A stretch of 64,000 nt of DNA from DATHAP01 sp963762865 (GTDB lineage Bacteria > Actinomycetota > Actinomycetes > JACCUZ01), in contig CAVXNC010000015.1 in NCBI GenBank assembly GCA_963762865.1, positions 124,001 through 188,000 on the forward strand, written 5' to 3'. This document shows positions 9,216 through 17,596 of the stretch, in pieces. Under the pieces are notes generated by a model that was given only the letters and a program-made list of their open reading frames with translations, was not told where the DNA came from and did not search any database. The translations under genes and the position numbers were made by a program. The stretch's first letter is position 1. Every line of letters begins with the position of its first letter.

Positions 9216-9686
9216 CTAGTGGTCCTCGACCCGGCTCCCGGCCGCGACCATCCGCGCGAAGTCCTCGGCCTGCCGCTGCGCCCGATCCCCCTCCGCCCGC
9301 TGCACTCCCATCGCGGCGAGCGACGTGCCGTCGGAGATGTCGAGCATCATCCAGGCGTCGTCACGCGACAGCCGCACTCCGACGACCTCCGACCACTCGA
9401 GCCTGCGACGGCGCAGGATGTTGACGACCGTCGCCCCCGAGTCGTCGGTCTCCACGCGCACCGACGCCAGCCGGTGGAGGAACCACACGCAGGCCGCGGC
9501 GAACACCACGACCGCCAGCCGCGACCCGGTCCCCCAGCCGTGCGCGCCGCCGGACGGCATCAGGAACGCGACACCGACCAGCACCACGAACAGCGCCGCG
9601 GCGGCCGGGTAGACGACCAGCCTGGCCCGCCGTGGCCGGAGCACGACCCGGTGGCTCGCGCTCGGCCGCTGGCTCACAGCCGGCAC
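9216..9686 (-). CDS. PH domain-like membrane protein
   Basis: This 156-residue protein has two hydrophobic segments (LVVYPAAAALFVVLVGVAFL and LAVVVFAAACVWFL), then a compact beta-rich domain with VNILRRRRLEWSEVVGVRLS and AWMMLDISDGTSLAAMGVQ. This is the layout of actinobacterial PH-domain (DUF2581/bPH) membrane proteins that are usually found directly after hisG. The start overlaps the end of hisG by 13 bases. Function is unknown; membrane association is inferred from the helices. Confidence 0.8.
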   Translation of the reverse strand: MPAVSQRPSASHRVVLRPRRARLVVYPAAAALFVVLVGVAFLMPSGGAHGWGTGSRLAVVVFAAACVWFLHRLASVRVETDDSGATVVNILRRRRLEWSEVVGVRLSRDDAWMMLDISDGTSLAAMGVQRAEGDRAQRQAEDFARMVAAGSRVEDH

Positions 9687-10519
9687 GCGTGGATGTCGGT
9701 CACGAGGATCCCGCGCCCGCCGAGCTCCCAGAGCTCGTCCATGATCCGGTTGGTGTCGACCCGAGGCACCATGGCGCGGACGGCGACCCAGCCGCGGTCG
9801 TGCAGCGGCGAGACGGTCGGCGACTCGATGCCGGGCGTCAGCCGGACAGCGTCCTCCACCAGCTCGGCCCGGATGTCGTAGTCCATCAGGACGTACTGCC
9901 GCGCGATGATGACGCCCTGCAGTCGGCGCGCCAGCTGGTCCACTGCAGGTGAGGGCGCCGATCCGGTACGCCGCACCAGCACTGCCTCGGACTCCAGGAT
10001 GGGGTCCCCCACGATCTCCAGACCGGCCTGCCGCAGCGTCGTACCGGTGGAGACGACGTCGGCGATCACGTCGGCGACCCCGAGGCGGACGGCAGTCTCG
10101 ACCGCACCGTCGAGCCGCACCACCTCGGCGTCGACACCACGGTCGGCGAAGTACTTCGCGAGCAGGCCGCCGTAGGACGTGGCCACCCGCTTGCCGGCGA
10201 AGTCCTCGACCGTCGCGGCCGACCCGGGCCGGGCGGCGAAGCGGAAGGTGGACTGGGCGAAGCCGAGCGGGAGCACCTCCTCGGCGGGTGCGCCGCTGTC
10301 GAGCAGCAGGTCGCGGCCGGTGATGCCGACGTCGAGCTCGCCGGAGCCGACATAGGTCGCGATGTCCCGCGGCCGGAGGAAGAAGAACTCGGCGTCGTTG
10401 TCCGGGTCGTGCAGCAGGAGCTCGCGCGGGTCGGTCCGCTGCCGGTAGCCCGACTCGCGGAGCATGTCGGCGGACGGCCCGGCGAGCGAGCCCTTGTTGG
10501 GGACGGCGACGCGCAGCAC
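9674..10519 (-). CDS. hisG: ATP phosphoribosyltransferase, long form
   Basis: HisG catalyses the first step of histidine synthesis, condensing ATP with PRPP. The 281-residue length and C-terminal ACT-like domain (about 210-281, ending DIHACRL) mark the hexameric long form that is inhibited directly by histidine and needs no HisZ. The N-terminus MLRVAVPNKGSL, the GITGRDLLLD segment and the PRPP loop ADVIADVVSTGTTLR are characteristic. hisE lies 25 bases upstream. The gene sits at the distal end of the riboflavin transcription unit. Confidence 0.96.
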   Translation of the reverse strand: MLRVAVPNKGSLAGPSADMLRESGYRQRTDPRELLLHDPDNDAEFFFLRPRDIATYVGSGELDVGITGRDLLLDSGAPAEEVLPLGFAQSTFRFAARPGSAATVEDFAGKRVATSYGGLLAKYFADRGVDAEVVRLDGAVETAVRLGVADVIADVVSTGTTLRQAGLEIVGDPILESEAVLVRRTGSAPSPAVDQLARRLQGVIIARQYVLMDYDIRAELVEDAVRLTPGIESPTVSPLHDRGWVAVRAMVPRVDTNRIMDELWELGGRGILVTDIHACRL

Positions 10520-10544
10520 AGCAGTTCTGCCCTTCAGGTCTCTG

Positions 10545-10808
10545 TCACAGGTGAGCGTAGACGTCCGCGGGCTCGAGCCCGCGGGCCAGCATGAGCACCT
10601 GGAGGTGGTAGATCAGCTGCGAGATCTCCTCCGCGGCCCGCTCCGGCGACTCGTGCTCGGCAGCCATCCAGACCTCGGCGGCCTCCTCGACGACCTTCTT
10701 GCCGATGGCATGCACGCCCGCGTCGAGGGCGGCGACCGTCCCCGAGCCGGCAGGGCGGCTGGTTGCCTTCTCGGTGAGCTCTACGAACAGCTCGTCGAAC
10801 GTCTTCAC
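10545..10808 (-). CDS. hisE: Phosphoribosyl-ATP pyrophosphatase
   Basis: HisE hydrolyses phosphoribosyl-ATP to phosphoribosyl-AMP, step 2 of the histidine pathway. The 87-residue all-alpha MazG-like protein shows the metal-binding helices KKVVEEAAEVWMAAEHES and RAAEEISQLIYHLQVLML. GTG at 10808 gives the usual N-terminus (VKTFDELFVELTEKA); the longer open frame upstream has no family resemblance. It precedes hisG by 25 bases, the standard actinobacterial hisE-hisG pair. Confidence 0.95.
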   Translation of the reverse strand: MKTFDELFVELTEKATSRPAGSGTVAALDAGVHAIGKKVVEEAAEVWMAAEHESPERAAEEISQLIYHLQVLMLARGLEPADVYAHL

Positions 10809-10833
10809 ACCGCCGATCTTCCCAGAGCGGTGC

Positions 10834-11277
10834 TCAGACGGGGTCGGACGTCTCAGGGATCGTCGGCAGACCGCGCTCGTCGAGCGGCCACAGCGGGTTG
10901 TGGGCGACCTCCCAGGCATGGCCGTCGGGGTCGGCGACGATGGAGGTGTAGCCGCCCCACTCGGCGCGCTCCGGCGCGGCCAGCAACGCCGCGCCGGCGG
11001 CCATCATCTCGGCGACGCACCGGTCCACCTCCTCGGGCGACTCCACGTTGATCGCCAACGACGTCTGCCGGACGCGGGGTCCGACGCCGTCAGCTCCCAT
11101 GTCACGGGCCAGGTCACCCTCGGGATAGATCGCGAGGAGGGAGCCTGCCGTACGGAAGACCGCGAAGTCGTCCGTGTCGATCGCGGCCTCCCAGCCGAGT
11201 GAGCGGTAGAACGCCTTCGACCTGGACACGTCGTGGACGCCCAGGGTGACGAGCGAGATCCGTGCCGGGACGGTCAT
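10834..11277 (-). CDS. VOC-family (glyoxalase/dioxygenase superfamily) protein
   Basis: This 147-residue protein has a VOC fold: the first beta-alpha-beta module starts TVPARISLVTLGVHDVSRS with AFYRSLGW, and the second ends GYTSIVADPDGHAWEVAHNP, where DPDGHAWE is the common metal/substrate-side motif. The ATG at 11277 overlaps the upstream NTF2-like gene by ATGA. Substrate cannot be predicted; glyoxalase, antibiotic-binding and lyase activities all occur in this superfamily. It is inserted between the riboflavin genes and hisE. Confidence 0.82.
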   Translation of the reverse strand: MTVPARISLVTLGVHDVSRSKAFYRSLGWEAAIDTDDFAVFRTAGSLLAIYPEGDLARDMGADGVGPRVRQTSLAINVESPEEVDRCVAEMMAAGAALLAAPERAEWGGYTSIVADPDGHAWEVAHNPLWPLDERGLPTIPETSDPV

Positions 11278-11645
11278 CAGTCCACCTTCCGGAAGCCTGA
11301 GCACATCGAGCGCAGCCACGCGATGCGGCCGTCCTCGATCATCAGGTACGCCTGCTGCTCGACGACGTGCGGACCGTCGGGGGTGCTGACCGCGAACCGG
11401 TAGGACACGTGCTCGCGGTCGACCATCCAGTCACGGTCGACGGCGAGCACTGAGGTCACGACGTCCTGCTCCTCGAGCCAGCTGAAGAGCACGTCGTCGA
11501 CGAGCCCGACTGCGGTCGTCGCTTCCCAGAAGCGGCCGGGAGTCATGCCGCGGAAGTCCACCTCCGGCGTGAAGAGGTCGAGCAGTGCGGCCCGGTCCCG
11601 CCGGGCGAACGCGTCGACGAAGCGTTCTGCGACCGTGGTGGTCAC
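11277..11645 (-). CDS. NTF2-like/SnoaL-fold protein
   Basis: This 122-residue protein fits the NTF2-like fold: an N-terminal helix pair (AERFVDAFARRDRAALLDLF, then TPEVDFRGMTPGRFW) and a curved sheet ending VVEQQAYLMIEDGRIAWLRS. Such proteins are small hydrolases, isomerases or binding proteins; nothing in the sequence fixes the activity. The GTG start overlaps the ribH stop (GTGA) and its stop overlaps the VOC gene, so it is translationally coupled on both sides. Confidence 0.78.
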   Translation of the reverse strand: MTTTVAERFVDAFARRDRAALLDLFTPEVDFRGMTPGRFWEATTAVGLVDDVLFSWLEEQDVVTSVLAVDRDWMVDREHVSYRFAVSTPDGPHVVEQQAYLMIEDGRIAWLRSMCSGFRKVD

Positions 11646-12118
11646 GACGTGGCCGCCAGGTCCCGCAGCGTGACCGCGGTGGCCACGGCCGCCTCGACGG
11701 CCTCCCGGCCCTTGTCCTCCGACGACCCCGGGAGTCCGGCACGGTCGAGCGCTTGCTGCTCGTCGTCACAGGTGAGGACGCCGAAGCCGACCGGCTTCCC
11801 GCTGTCCAGGGCGACCCGCGACAGCCCGTCGGTCACTGCCCGGCACACGTACTCGAAGTGCGGCGTCCCGCCGCGGATCACGACGCCGAGCGCGACCACC
11901 GCGTCATGGGTGGCCGCGAGCCGGGCGGCCACGACCGGCAGCTCGAAGGACCCGGGGACCCGCACGAGCGTCGGCCCCTCGACGTTGAGCTCCGCGCACG
12001 TCCTCATCGACGACGTGACCATCGCGTCCATGACCTCGGTGTGCCAGCTCGCGGCGACGACCGCGACGCGCAGACCGCTGCCGTCGACGTCGAGGTCCGG
12101 TGCTCCGGCGCCGCTCAC
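11642..12118 (-). CDS. ribH: 6,7-dimethyl-8-ribityllumazine synthase
   Basis: RibH condenses the pyrimidine intermediate with dihydroxybutanone phosphate to form lumazine, the penultimate step to riboflavin. The 158-residue protein shows VAASWHTEVMDAM, the VPGSFELPVVA phosphate/ribityl region, GVVIRGGTPHFEYVC (with the catalytic His in the HFEYV stretch) and PVGFGVLTCDDEQQALDRA. The GTG start overlaps ribBA by GTGA. All essential segments are present. Confidence 0.96.
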   Translation of the reverse strand: MSGAGAPDLDVDGSGLRVAVVAASWHTEVMDAMVTSSMRTCAELNVEGPTLVRVPGSFELPVVAARLAATHDAVVALGVVIRGGTPHFEYVCRAVTDGLSRVALDSGKPVGFGVLTCDDEQQALDRAGLPGSSEDKGREAVEAAVATAVTLRDLAATS

Positions 12119-13398
12119 AGCTGGCTCCCGCCGTGGACGACCGCCGTCGGCGACATGCCGATGTCAGGCAGGTCAGGAAGGTCCGGCAGGTCGGGCAGGT
12201 CTGGGATCAGGTGGCCCATGCGGTCCCGCTTGGTCCGCAGGTAGTCGACGTTCTCCGGCGTCACCGATGCCGCGAGGGGCACCTGGGAGATGACGCGAAC
12301 GCCGTGCGCCTCGAGGCCGACGGTCTTCTGCGGGTTGTTGGTCAGCAGCCGCACGGTCGACACCCCGAGGTCGGCGAGCACCTGTGCCCCGACGCTGAAG
12401 TCGCGCGCGTCGGCGGGCAGCCCCAGGTCGAGGTTCGCGTCCACGGTGTCCCGCCCGCCGTCCTGGAGGTGGTACGCCGCCAGCTTGTGCATCAGCCCGA
12501 TCCCCCGTCCCTCGTGGCCGCGCAGGTAGACGACCACACCGCGACCCTCTTCGGCGACGGTACGGAGCGCCGCGTCGAGCTGCGGACCGCAGTCGCAGCG
12601 CAGCGACCCGAGGACGTCGCCGGTCAGGCACTCCGAGTGCACCCGCACGAGGACGTCGGTGCCGTCGGCGATGTCGCCCCGCACCAGTGCGAGGTGCTCC
12701 GTCGCGTCGATGGTGCTCCGGTAGCCGACGGCCGCGAACCCGCCGTGGCGGGTCGGGAGCTTTGCCTCCGCGATCCGGGTGACCAGGTTCTCGGTGCGCC
12801 GGCGGTAGGTCACCAGGTCGGCGATCGACACCAGGGTCAGACCGTGCTCGTCGGCGAACTCGCGGAGGCCGGGCAGGCGGGTCATCGTTCCGTCGTCGTT
12901 GACCACCTCGGCCAGGACACCGGCCGGCGTCAGACCGGCGAGCCGGGCCAGGTCGACCGAGGCCTCGGTGTGCCCGGTGCGCCGCAGCACGCCGCCGTCC
13001 ACGGCGCGCAGCGGGAAGACGTGACCGGGCCGGGTGAGCTCGTAGGGCTCGGTCGCCGAGTCGACCAGGACCCGCACGGTGTGCGCGCGGTCGGCGGCCG
13101 AGATGCCGGTGCTGACGCCGTCGCGGGCGTCGACGGACACCGAGTAGGCGGTGCGCTTCCGGTCCTCGTTCACCGCGGTCATCGGCGGCAGCTTGAGCCG
13201 GTCGAGCTCTGGTCCCTCCATCGGGACGCAGATGACACCCGACGTGTAGCGGATCATGAAGGCGAGCAGCTCGGGCGTCGCCTTGGCAGCGGCCGCGACG
13301 AGGTCGCCCTCGTTCTCGCGGTCCTCGTCGTCGACCACGACCACCACCTTGCCGGCGGCGATGTCTGCGATCGCCTGCTCGACCGGGTCGAGCCGCAC
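12115..13398 (-). CDS. ribBA: Bifunctional 3,4-dihydroxy-2-butanone-4-phosphate synthase / GTP cyclohydrolase II
   Basis: The N-terminal half (about 1-205) is the RibB domain, with DDEDRENEGDLVAAA at the ribulose-5-phosphate site and RTGHTEASVDLARLA. The C-terminal half is GTP cyclohydrolase II (RibA), with zinc ligands in HSECLTGDVLGSLRCDCG and the GTP site RGHEGRGIGLMHKL. Together they supply both riboflavin precursors. The 427-residue length is normal. The tail contains an unusual short tandem LPD repeat (see 12163-12208). A GTG start at 13398 sits 6 bases after pnuC/ribM. Confidence 0.96.
   Translation of the reverse strand: MRLDPVEQAIADIAAGKVVVVVDDEDRENEGDLVAAAAKATPELLAFMIRYTSGVICVPMEGPELDRLKLPPMTAVNEDRKRTAYSVSVDARDGVSTGISAADRAHTVRVLVDSATEPYELTRPGHVFPLRAVDGGVLRRTGHTEASVDLARLAGLTPAGVLAEVVNDDGTMTRLPGLREFADEHGLTLVSIADLVTYRRRTENLVTRIAEAKLPTRHGGFAAVGYRSTIDATEHLALVRGDIADGTDVLVRVHSECLTGDVLGSLRCDCGPQLDAALRTVAEEGRGVVVYLRGHEGRGIGLMHKLAAYHLQDGGRDTVDANLDLGLPADARDFSVGAQVLADLGVSTVRLLTNNPQKTVGLEAHGVRVISQVPLAASVTPENVDYLRTKRDRMGHLIPDLPDLPDLPDLPDIGMSPTAVVHGGSQL
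12163..12208 (-). repeat. Tandem 9-bp coding repeat (LPD units) in ribBA
   Basis: Near the 3' end of ribBA a 9-base unit (GACCTGCCG-like) repeats about five times, encoding DLPDLPDLPDLPD just after the GTP cyclohydrolase domain. It preserves frame and looks like a slippage-prone linker; no function is evident. Confidence 0.7.
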
Positions 13399-13404
13399 TC
13401 CCCG

Positions 13405-14118
13405 TCATGCCGGCACCTCGTCCGGTCTCGGAGCCGCGTCACCGATGCGGGCGACCTCGGTCCGCGCCACCTTCAACCAGGTCACGAAGCCCCAGACCAC
13501 GAACACCCCGTAGATCCCGTAGAGCACGGCCGAGGGGTAGAACTTCGAGTGCAGCAGCAGCGGCACGCCCACCAGGTCGACGGCGATCCAGCACAGCCAG
13601 AAGTCCACCCACCCGCGGGCCATCGCGTAGGTCGCCACGATCGAGCCGACGAAGATCCACGCATCGGCGAGGTAGAACCACCACTCGGCCTCGAAGCCGG
13701 CGCCGATCGCGCGGAAGGCGACGTAGCAGACCACGACACCGACGGCTGACGTCACGAGGTAGGCCACGCGCTCCCGGGCCGTGGCCCATCGTGGGATGAC
13801 CGCTGCCCCTCCCCCGCCGTCGCGCTTGTTCTGCGACCAGCGCCACCAGCCGTAGACGGACACGACGACGAAGAAGACCTGCCGGCCGGCCTGGCCGAGC
13901 AGCGGGGTGCCGCCGTGTTCGGTCTCGGTCGCCGTGAACAGGAAGACGGTGAAGAGCAGGAGGTTGCCGACGATGCCGACCGGCCAGGCCCAGACCTGCC
14001 GTCGCATCCCGCCGACCGCGGACGCCAGCCCGAAGGCGTTGCCGAGGATCTCCCGCCAGTAGATGCCGTGGCCGGCGATGGTGAGCTGGGCCTCGTACAG
14101 CTCGGTGAAGACACTCAT
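13405..14118 (-). CDS. ribM: PnuC-family transporter, probable riboflavin permease RibM
   Basis: This 237-residue membrane protein has about seven hydrophobic segments and PnuC-family features (IYWREILGNAFGLASAVGGM, then VGIVGNLLLFTVFLF and SVYGWWRW). PnuC proteins move nicotinamide riboside, but family members encoded inside FMN-riboswitch rib operons (RibM/PnuX of corynebacteria and streptomycetes) are riboflavin facilitators. The position between ribE and ribBA, with an ATGA overlap to ribE, supports riboflavin transport. That substrate is inferred from context, not from residues. Confidence 0.85.
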   Translation of the reverse strand: MSVFTELYEAQLTIAGHGIYWREILGNAFGLASAVGGMRRQVWAWPVGIVGNLLLFTVFLFTATETEHGGTPLLGQAGRQVFFVVVSVYGWWRWSQNKRDGGGGAAVIPRWATARERVAYLVTSAVGVVVCYVAFRAIGAGFEAEWWFYLADAWIFVGSIVATYAMARGWVDFWLCWIAVDLVGVPLLLHSKFYPSAVLYGIYGVFVVWGFVTWLKVARTEVARIGDAAPRPDEVPA

Positions 14119-14732
14119 GCGGGGTCCTCCGGGGACGGTTCAGGGGCTGGGGCGAGCAGGCGCTCGACGTACTTGGCGACGACGTCGACCTCGAGGTTCA
14201 CCGGGTCGCCGACCTGTTTGCGGCCGAGGGTGGTGAGGGCGAGCGTGGTCGGGATGAGGCTGACCGAGAAGGAGCCCGGCACCACGGCCGCGACGGTCAG
14301 CGAGACGCCGTCGACGGTGATCGAGCCCTTGTGCACGACGTAGCGCTCGAGGTCGGACGGCAGCGAGATGCGCACGACCTCCCAGTTCGGCGACGGCTGC
14401 CGTTCCTCGATGACCCCGGTGCCGTCGACGTGGCCCTGGACGAGGTGCCCTCCGAGCCGGCCGTCGAGCCGCATCGGCCGCTCCAGGTTGACCGGTGCGC
14501 CGGCACGCAAGGCCCCGAGCGAGCTGCGGTCGAGGGTCTCGCGCATCACGTCGGCGGTGAAGGTCTCACCGTCGGCCTCCACGACCGTGAGGCAGACGCC
14601 GTTGACCGCGATCGAGTCACCGTGTCGCGCGCCGTCGACGACGGTCGGTCCGCGCAGTGTCAGCCGGACGCTGTCGCCGAGGTCGGTCAGGTCGGCGACC
14701 TGGCCGAGCTCCTCCACGATCCCGGTGAACAT
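14115..14732 (-). CDS. ribE: Riboflavin synthase, alpha subunit
   Basis: This 205-residue enzyme dismutates two lumazines to riboflavin. It shows the two internally repeated lumazine-binding domains: MFTGIVEELGQV with SIAVNGVCLTV in the first, and GRLGGHLVQGHVDGTG with SITVDGVSLTV in the second. Overlaps of TGATG with ribD and ATGA with ribM indicate one translationally coupled transcript. Confidence 0.96.
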   Translation of the reverse strand: MFTGIVEELGQVADLTDLGDSVRLTLRGPTVVDGARHGDSIAVNGVCLTVVEADGETFTADVMRETLDRSSLGALRAGAPVNLERPMRLDGRLGGHLVQGHVDGTGVIEERQPSPNWEVVRISLPSDLERYVVHKGSITVDGVSLTVAAVVPGSFSVSLIPTTLALTTLGRKQVGDPVNLEVDVVAKYVERLLAPAPEPSPEDPA

Positions 14733-15796
14733 CAGGACACCCCTCCACGGTTGGCCGGTCGGGCCGTGATCCGGACGTCGGGCCCGGTCCGCGTGACGTC
14801 GGTGATCTCGAGCCGCACGGCCTCAGCGAGCGTCGAGACCTCGGGCACCAGGACCGACGGCAGCCCGCCGCCGAGGACGGACGGCGCGACGTAGGAGACG
14901 ACTCGGTCGACGAGCCCGGCGCGCAGGAAGGAGCCGGCCAGTGTCGGGCCGCCCTCGAGCAGCACGAGCCGCCGGCCCCGTGCCCACAGCGCCTCGAGCA
15001 ACGCCAGCAGGTCGACGCCGCCGTCGGGGTCCTTGCCGAGCTCTTCGGCGGTCGCCACCCAGGTGGGCGCCGCGTCGTCGAGGACCTTCGCGGTGGGCGG
15101 CGTCCGGCCGTGGGTGTCGGCGACGACCCTCAGCGGCTGGTCGACGGCCGGGCGGCCGTCGGCGTCGCGGACGGTCAGGTGCGGGTCGTCGGCCAGCACG
15201 GTCCCGACGCCGGCGACGATCGTGTCGCACTCGGCCCGCAGCCGGTGCGCGTCGAGGCGCGACTCCACCGACGAGATCCAGCGGCTGGTGCCGTCCGGTG
15301 CGGCCACCTTGCCGTCGAGAGTCGTGGCGGTCTTCCAGACGACGAACGGTCGTTGACGGCGTACGCCCTCGAGCCAGCGCTCGTTCGCGGCCTCGGCCTC
15401 CGCCGCGAGCAGGCCCACCTCGACCTGCACACCGGCAGCCCGGAGCCGCGCGCCGCCGCCGGACGCGACCTCCGTGGGCTCGGCGACCGCGTAGACGACC
15501 CGGGCCACCCCGGCCGCGAGGAGCGCGTCGGTGCACGGCCCGGTGCGACCGGTATGGGCACAGGGCTCGAGGGTGACGACGACGGTGCCGCCTCGCGCGC
15601 GGTCGCCGGCGCGCTGGAGGGCGACGACCTCGGCGTGCGGGCCACCGGCGCGCTCGTGCCGGCCCTCGCCGACGAACGTGCCGTCCGGCGCGAGGACGAC
15701 GGCGCCGACGTTGGGGTTGGGGTTGGTGCGCTCGCCCACGGACGCGGACAGCGCGACGGCGCGACGCATCGCTGCGGTCTCTATCTCGCCGGCCAC
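14732..15796 (-). CDS. ribD: Bifunctional riboflavin deaminase/reductase
   Basis: The N-terminal deaminase domain has the zinc motif HAEVVAL and TLEPCAHTGRTGPCTDALL; the C-terminal reductase domain begins FVVWKTATTLDGKVAAPDG and contains VLLEGGPTLAGSFL. It performs two successive steps after GTP cyclohydrolase II. The GTG at 15796 is chosen because GAGGGAG lies 8 bases upstream and the protein (354 residues) then begins AGEIETAAMRRAVALS; the frame upstream runs back through the riboswitch. It is the first gene of the operon. Confidence 0.95.
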   Translation of the reverse strand: MAGEIETAAMRRAVALSASVGERTNPNPNVGAVVLAPDGTFVGEGRHERAGGPHAEVVALQRAGDRARGGTVVVTLEPCAHTGRTGPCTDALLAAGVARVVYAVAEPTEVASGGGARLRAAGVQVEVGLLAAEAEAANERWLEGVRRQRPFVVWKTATTLDGKVAAPDGTSRWISSVESRLDAHRLRAECDTIVAGVGTVLADDPHLTVRDADGRPAVDQPLRVVADTHGRTPPTAKVLDDAAPTWVATAEELGKDPDGGVDLLALLEALWARGRRLVLLEGGPTLAGSFLRAGLVDRVVSYVAPSVLGGGLPSVLVPEVSTLAEAVRLEITDVTRTGPDVRITARPANRGGVS

Positions 15797-15900
15797 CCGG
15801 GCGCTCCCTCGACTCGGGGCGCTCCGGGGTGTGCCGCCGCCCCGAAGGGTCGCCGACGGCTCGGCCCGCCGTGCGCCCAGGGCGCTCGACCGACCGGCGT

Positions 15901-16037
15901 GCTGCCTCCCATCCGGACTCTCACCGTCGGTCCCGGAGTTCCACCAGGTCAACCGTGCCCGTCCACCTCGCGGGTGGAGCGGGCCCGGGTCGCGGACTGT
16001 CACCGCCGGCTCGGAATTTCACCGACCCCGGAGCACG
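15901..16037 (-). promoter_or_regulatory. FMN riboswitch (RFN element) controlling the rib operon
   Basis: Read on the minus strand the leader shows the highly conserved RFN core segments in order: GGGGTCGGTGAAATTCCGA, CGGCGGTGACAGTCCGCGA, TTGACCTGGTGGAACTCCGG, ACCGACGGTGAGAGTCCGGA and the closing GATGGGAGGCAGC. It ends 105 bases before the ribD start. FMN binding is expected to lower expression of ribD-ribE-ribM-ribBA-ribH and possibly the distal his genes. The expression platform between 15797 and 15900 is GC-rich and its mechanism is unclear. Confidence 0.96.
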
Positions 16038-16198
16038 CGTGCTCGTTGCTTGTGGTGCCAAGTCTGCCACGCGGAGAGTCCCGGGACGCATCCGGGCGGG
16101 CAGGCGGCCTCGAACAGCACACCAGGACCCGTAGGCTCGACGAGGAGGCAGCGACAGTGATCGTCGCGGACGCCCGAGCCGTCGAAGGAGGGCCGCCT

Positions 16199-16795
16199 GT
16201 GACCAGCGCACCTGGCGCGGGTGGCCCGCGTGTGCGCCGGGCGCCGGAGGAACGCGACCACGAGCTGGAGGACCTCTTCCGGTCCGGCGGCGAGCCGGGA
16301 CTGGTCGCGGCGTACACCCGGTGGTCGCCGCTGGTGTTCTCCGTGGCGCTGCGCACCCTCGGTGACCGGGACGACGCGGAGGACGTGACGCAGCAGGTGT
16401 TCGTTGCGGCCTGGCGTGGCCGCGGCGGCTTCGACCCGGCGGCGGGCAGCCTCCCCGGCTGGCTGCTGGGGATCACCCGGAACAAGGTGGCCGACCGCTG
16501 GGCCGCCCGCGAACGTCACCGGAAGGCCACCGAGGCCGCGACGAAGACGTTGGCTGCCGACCCTGCCCCCTCCCCCGCCGACGCCGTGACGGCACGGGTG
16601 CTGCTGGCCGACGAGCTGTCGCGGCTCGACGAGCCGGCGCGCCGGATCGTGACCCTGGCGTTCTACGACGACCTCACGCACACCCAGATCGCGAGCCTCC
16701 TGAGCATGCCGCTCGGCACCGTGAAGAGTCACATCAGGCGGTCGCTCGGCCGCCTTCGGAGCAGGTTGGAGGTGGACGGTGCCGGACCACGCTGA
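16199..16795 (+). CDS. ECF sigma factor (SigK-like)
   Basis: This 198-residue sigma-70 family protein has region 2 (LVFSVALRTLGDRDDAEDVT, QQVFVAAWRGRGGFDP) and region 4 with the HTH LTHTQIASLLSMPLGTVKSH. The GTG at 16199 is chosen for the strong GAAGGAGG site 7 bases upstream; an earlier in-frame GTG at 16157 lacks one. Its 3' end overlaps the next gene by 17 bases, and that gene is an RskA-like anti-sigma factor, so it should be held inactive at the membrane until a signal triggers release. Confidence 0.92.
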   Translation: MTSAPGAGGPRVRRAPEERDHELEDLFRSGGEPGLVAAYTRWSPLVFSVALRTLGDRDDAEDVTQQVFVAAWRGRGGFDPAAGSLPGWLLGITRNKVADRWAARERHRKATEAATKTLAADPAPSPADAVTARVLLADELSRLDEPARRIVTLAFYDDLTHTQIASLLSMPLGTVKSHIRRSLGRLRSRLEVDGAGPR

Positions 16796-17531
16796 GCACG
16801 TGTCCGCCGACGACCTGGCGCTGCGGGCGCTGGGCGAGGAGCTCGCCGACGTCCCGGAGAGCCACCTCGCGGGCTGCGCGCACTGCCAGAGCGAGCTGGA
16901 CCAGCTGCGGGCCGTGGTGACCACGGCTCGGTCCGTGCAGCCCGACGACTACCCGGTCCCGCCGCCGCCCTCGGTCTGGGACGGCATCGTCGCCGAGCTC
17001 GGGCTCGCGACCGGGGGCGGGGCCGGAGTGGCTGCCGGCGCGGCCGCCGCGGAACCTCAGGTCGCCGGGCTGCCCGTGCCGGCGGCACGGAACCGGCGCC
17101 GGTCGGTCCTGCTGGCGCTGGCCGCCGGCGTGGTCGGCCTGCTGATCGGCGTCGGTGCCACTGCAGTGGTGACTGCCGGCGACGACCTGCCCGTCGTCGC
17201 ATCGACGGAGCTCACGGTGCTGGCCGACGACAGCAGCGGCGGCGACGCCGAGGTGCTGCGGGAGGGCGACGGTCGCGTGCTCGAGCTCGACGTGCCGACG
17301 CTGACTCCCGACACCAAGGGCTTCTACGAGGTCTGGCTGCTCGACGAGGACGCCAAGCGCCTGGTGTCGATCGGCCTCCTCGACCTGTCCCAGGGGACCA
17401 CGGCCCGCTTCGCGATCCCGGATGACGTCGACCTGGCGACGTACCCCGTCGTGGACGTGTCCGTGGAGCCCGCGGACGGCAACCCGGCGCACTCCGGCGA
17501 CAGCGTGGTGCGCGGCACCCTCGCCGGCTGA
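16779..17531 (+). CDS. rskA: RskA-like membrane anti-sigma factor
   Basis: This 250-residue protein starts with an anti-sigma zinc-finger-like domain (SHLAGCAHCQSELDQL, i.e. HxxxCxxC). A single transmembrane helix follows (SVLLALAAGVVGLLIGVGAT, about 110-130), then an extracytoplasmic RskA C-terminal domain (GFYEVWLLDEDAKRLVSIGL, VDVSVEPADGNPAHSGDSVV). It should bind the adjacent sigma factor and release it after regulated proteolysis. The signal is unknown. Overlap with the sigma gene implies coupled, near-stoichiometric production. Confidence 0.92.
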   Translation: MPDHAEHVSADDLALRALGEELADVPESHLAGCAHCQSELDQLRAVVTTARSVQPDDYPVPPPPSVWDGIVAELGLATGGGAGVAAGAAAAEPQVAGLPVPAARNRRRSVLLALAAGVVGLLIGVGATAVVTAGDDLPVVASTELTVLADDSSGGDAEVLREGDGRVLELDVPTLTPDTKGFYEVWLLDEDAKRLVSIGLLDLSQGTTARFAIPDDVDLATYPVVDVSVEPADGNPAHSGDSVVRGTLAG

Positions 17532-17596
17532 CCGCTCGGCTGCACGACGCTTCTGACCGCTCCGCCGCCGGACGAGCGGGACTGGCTAGCGACCGC

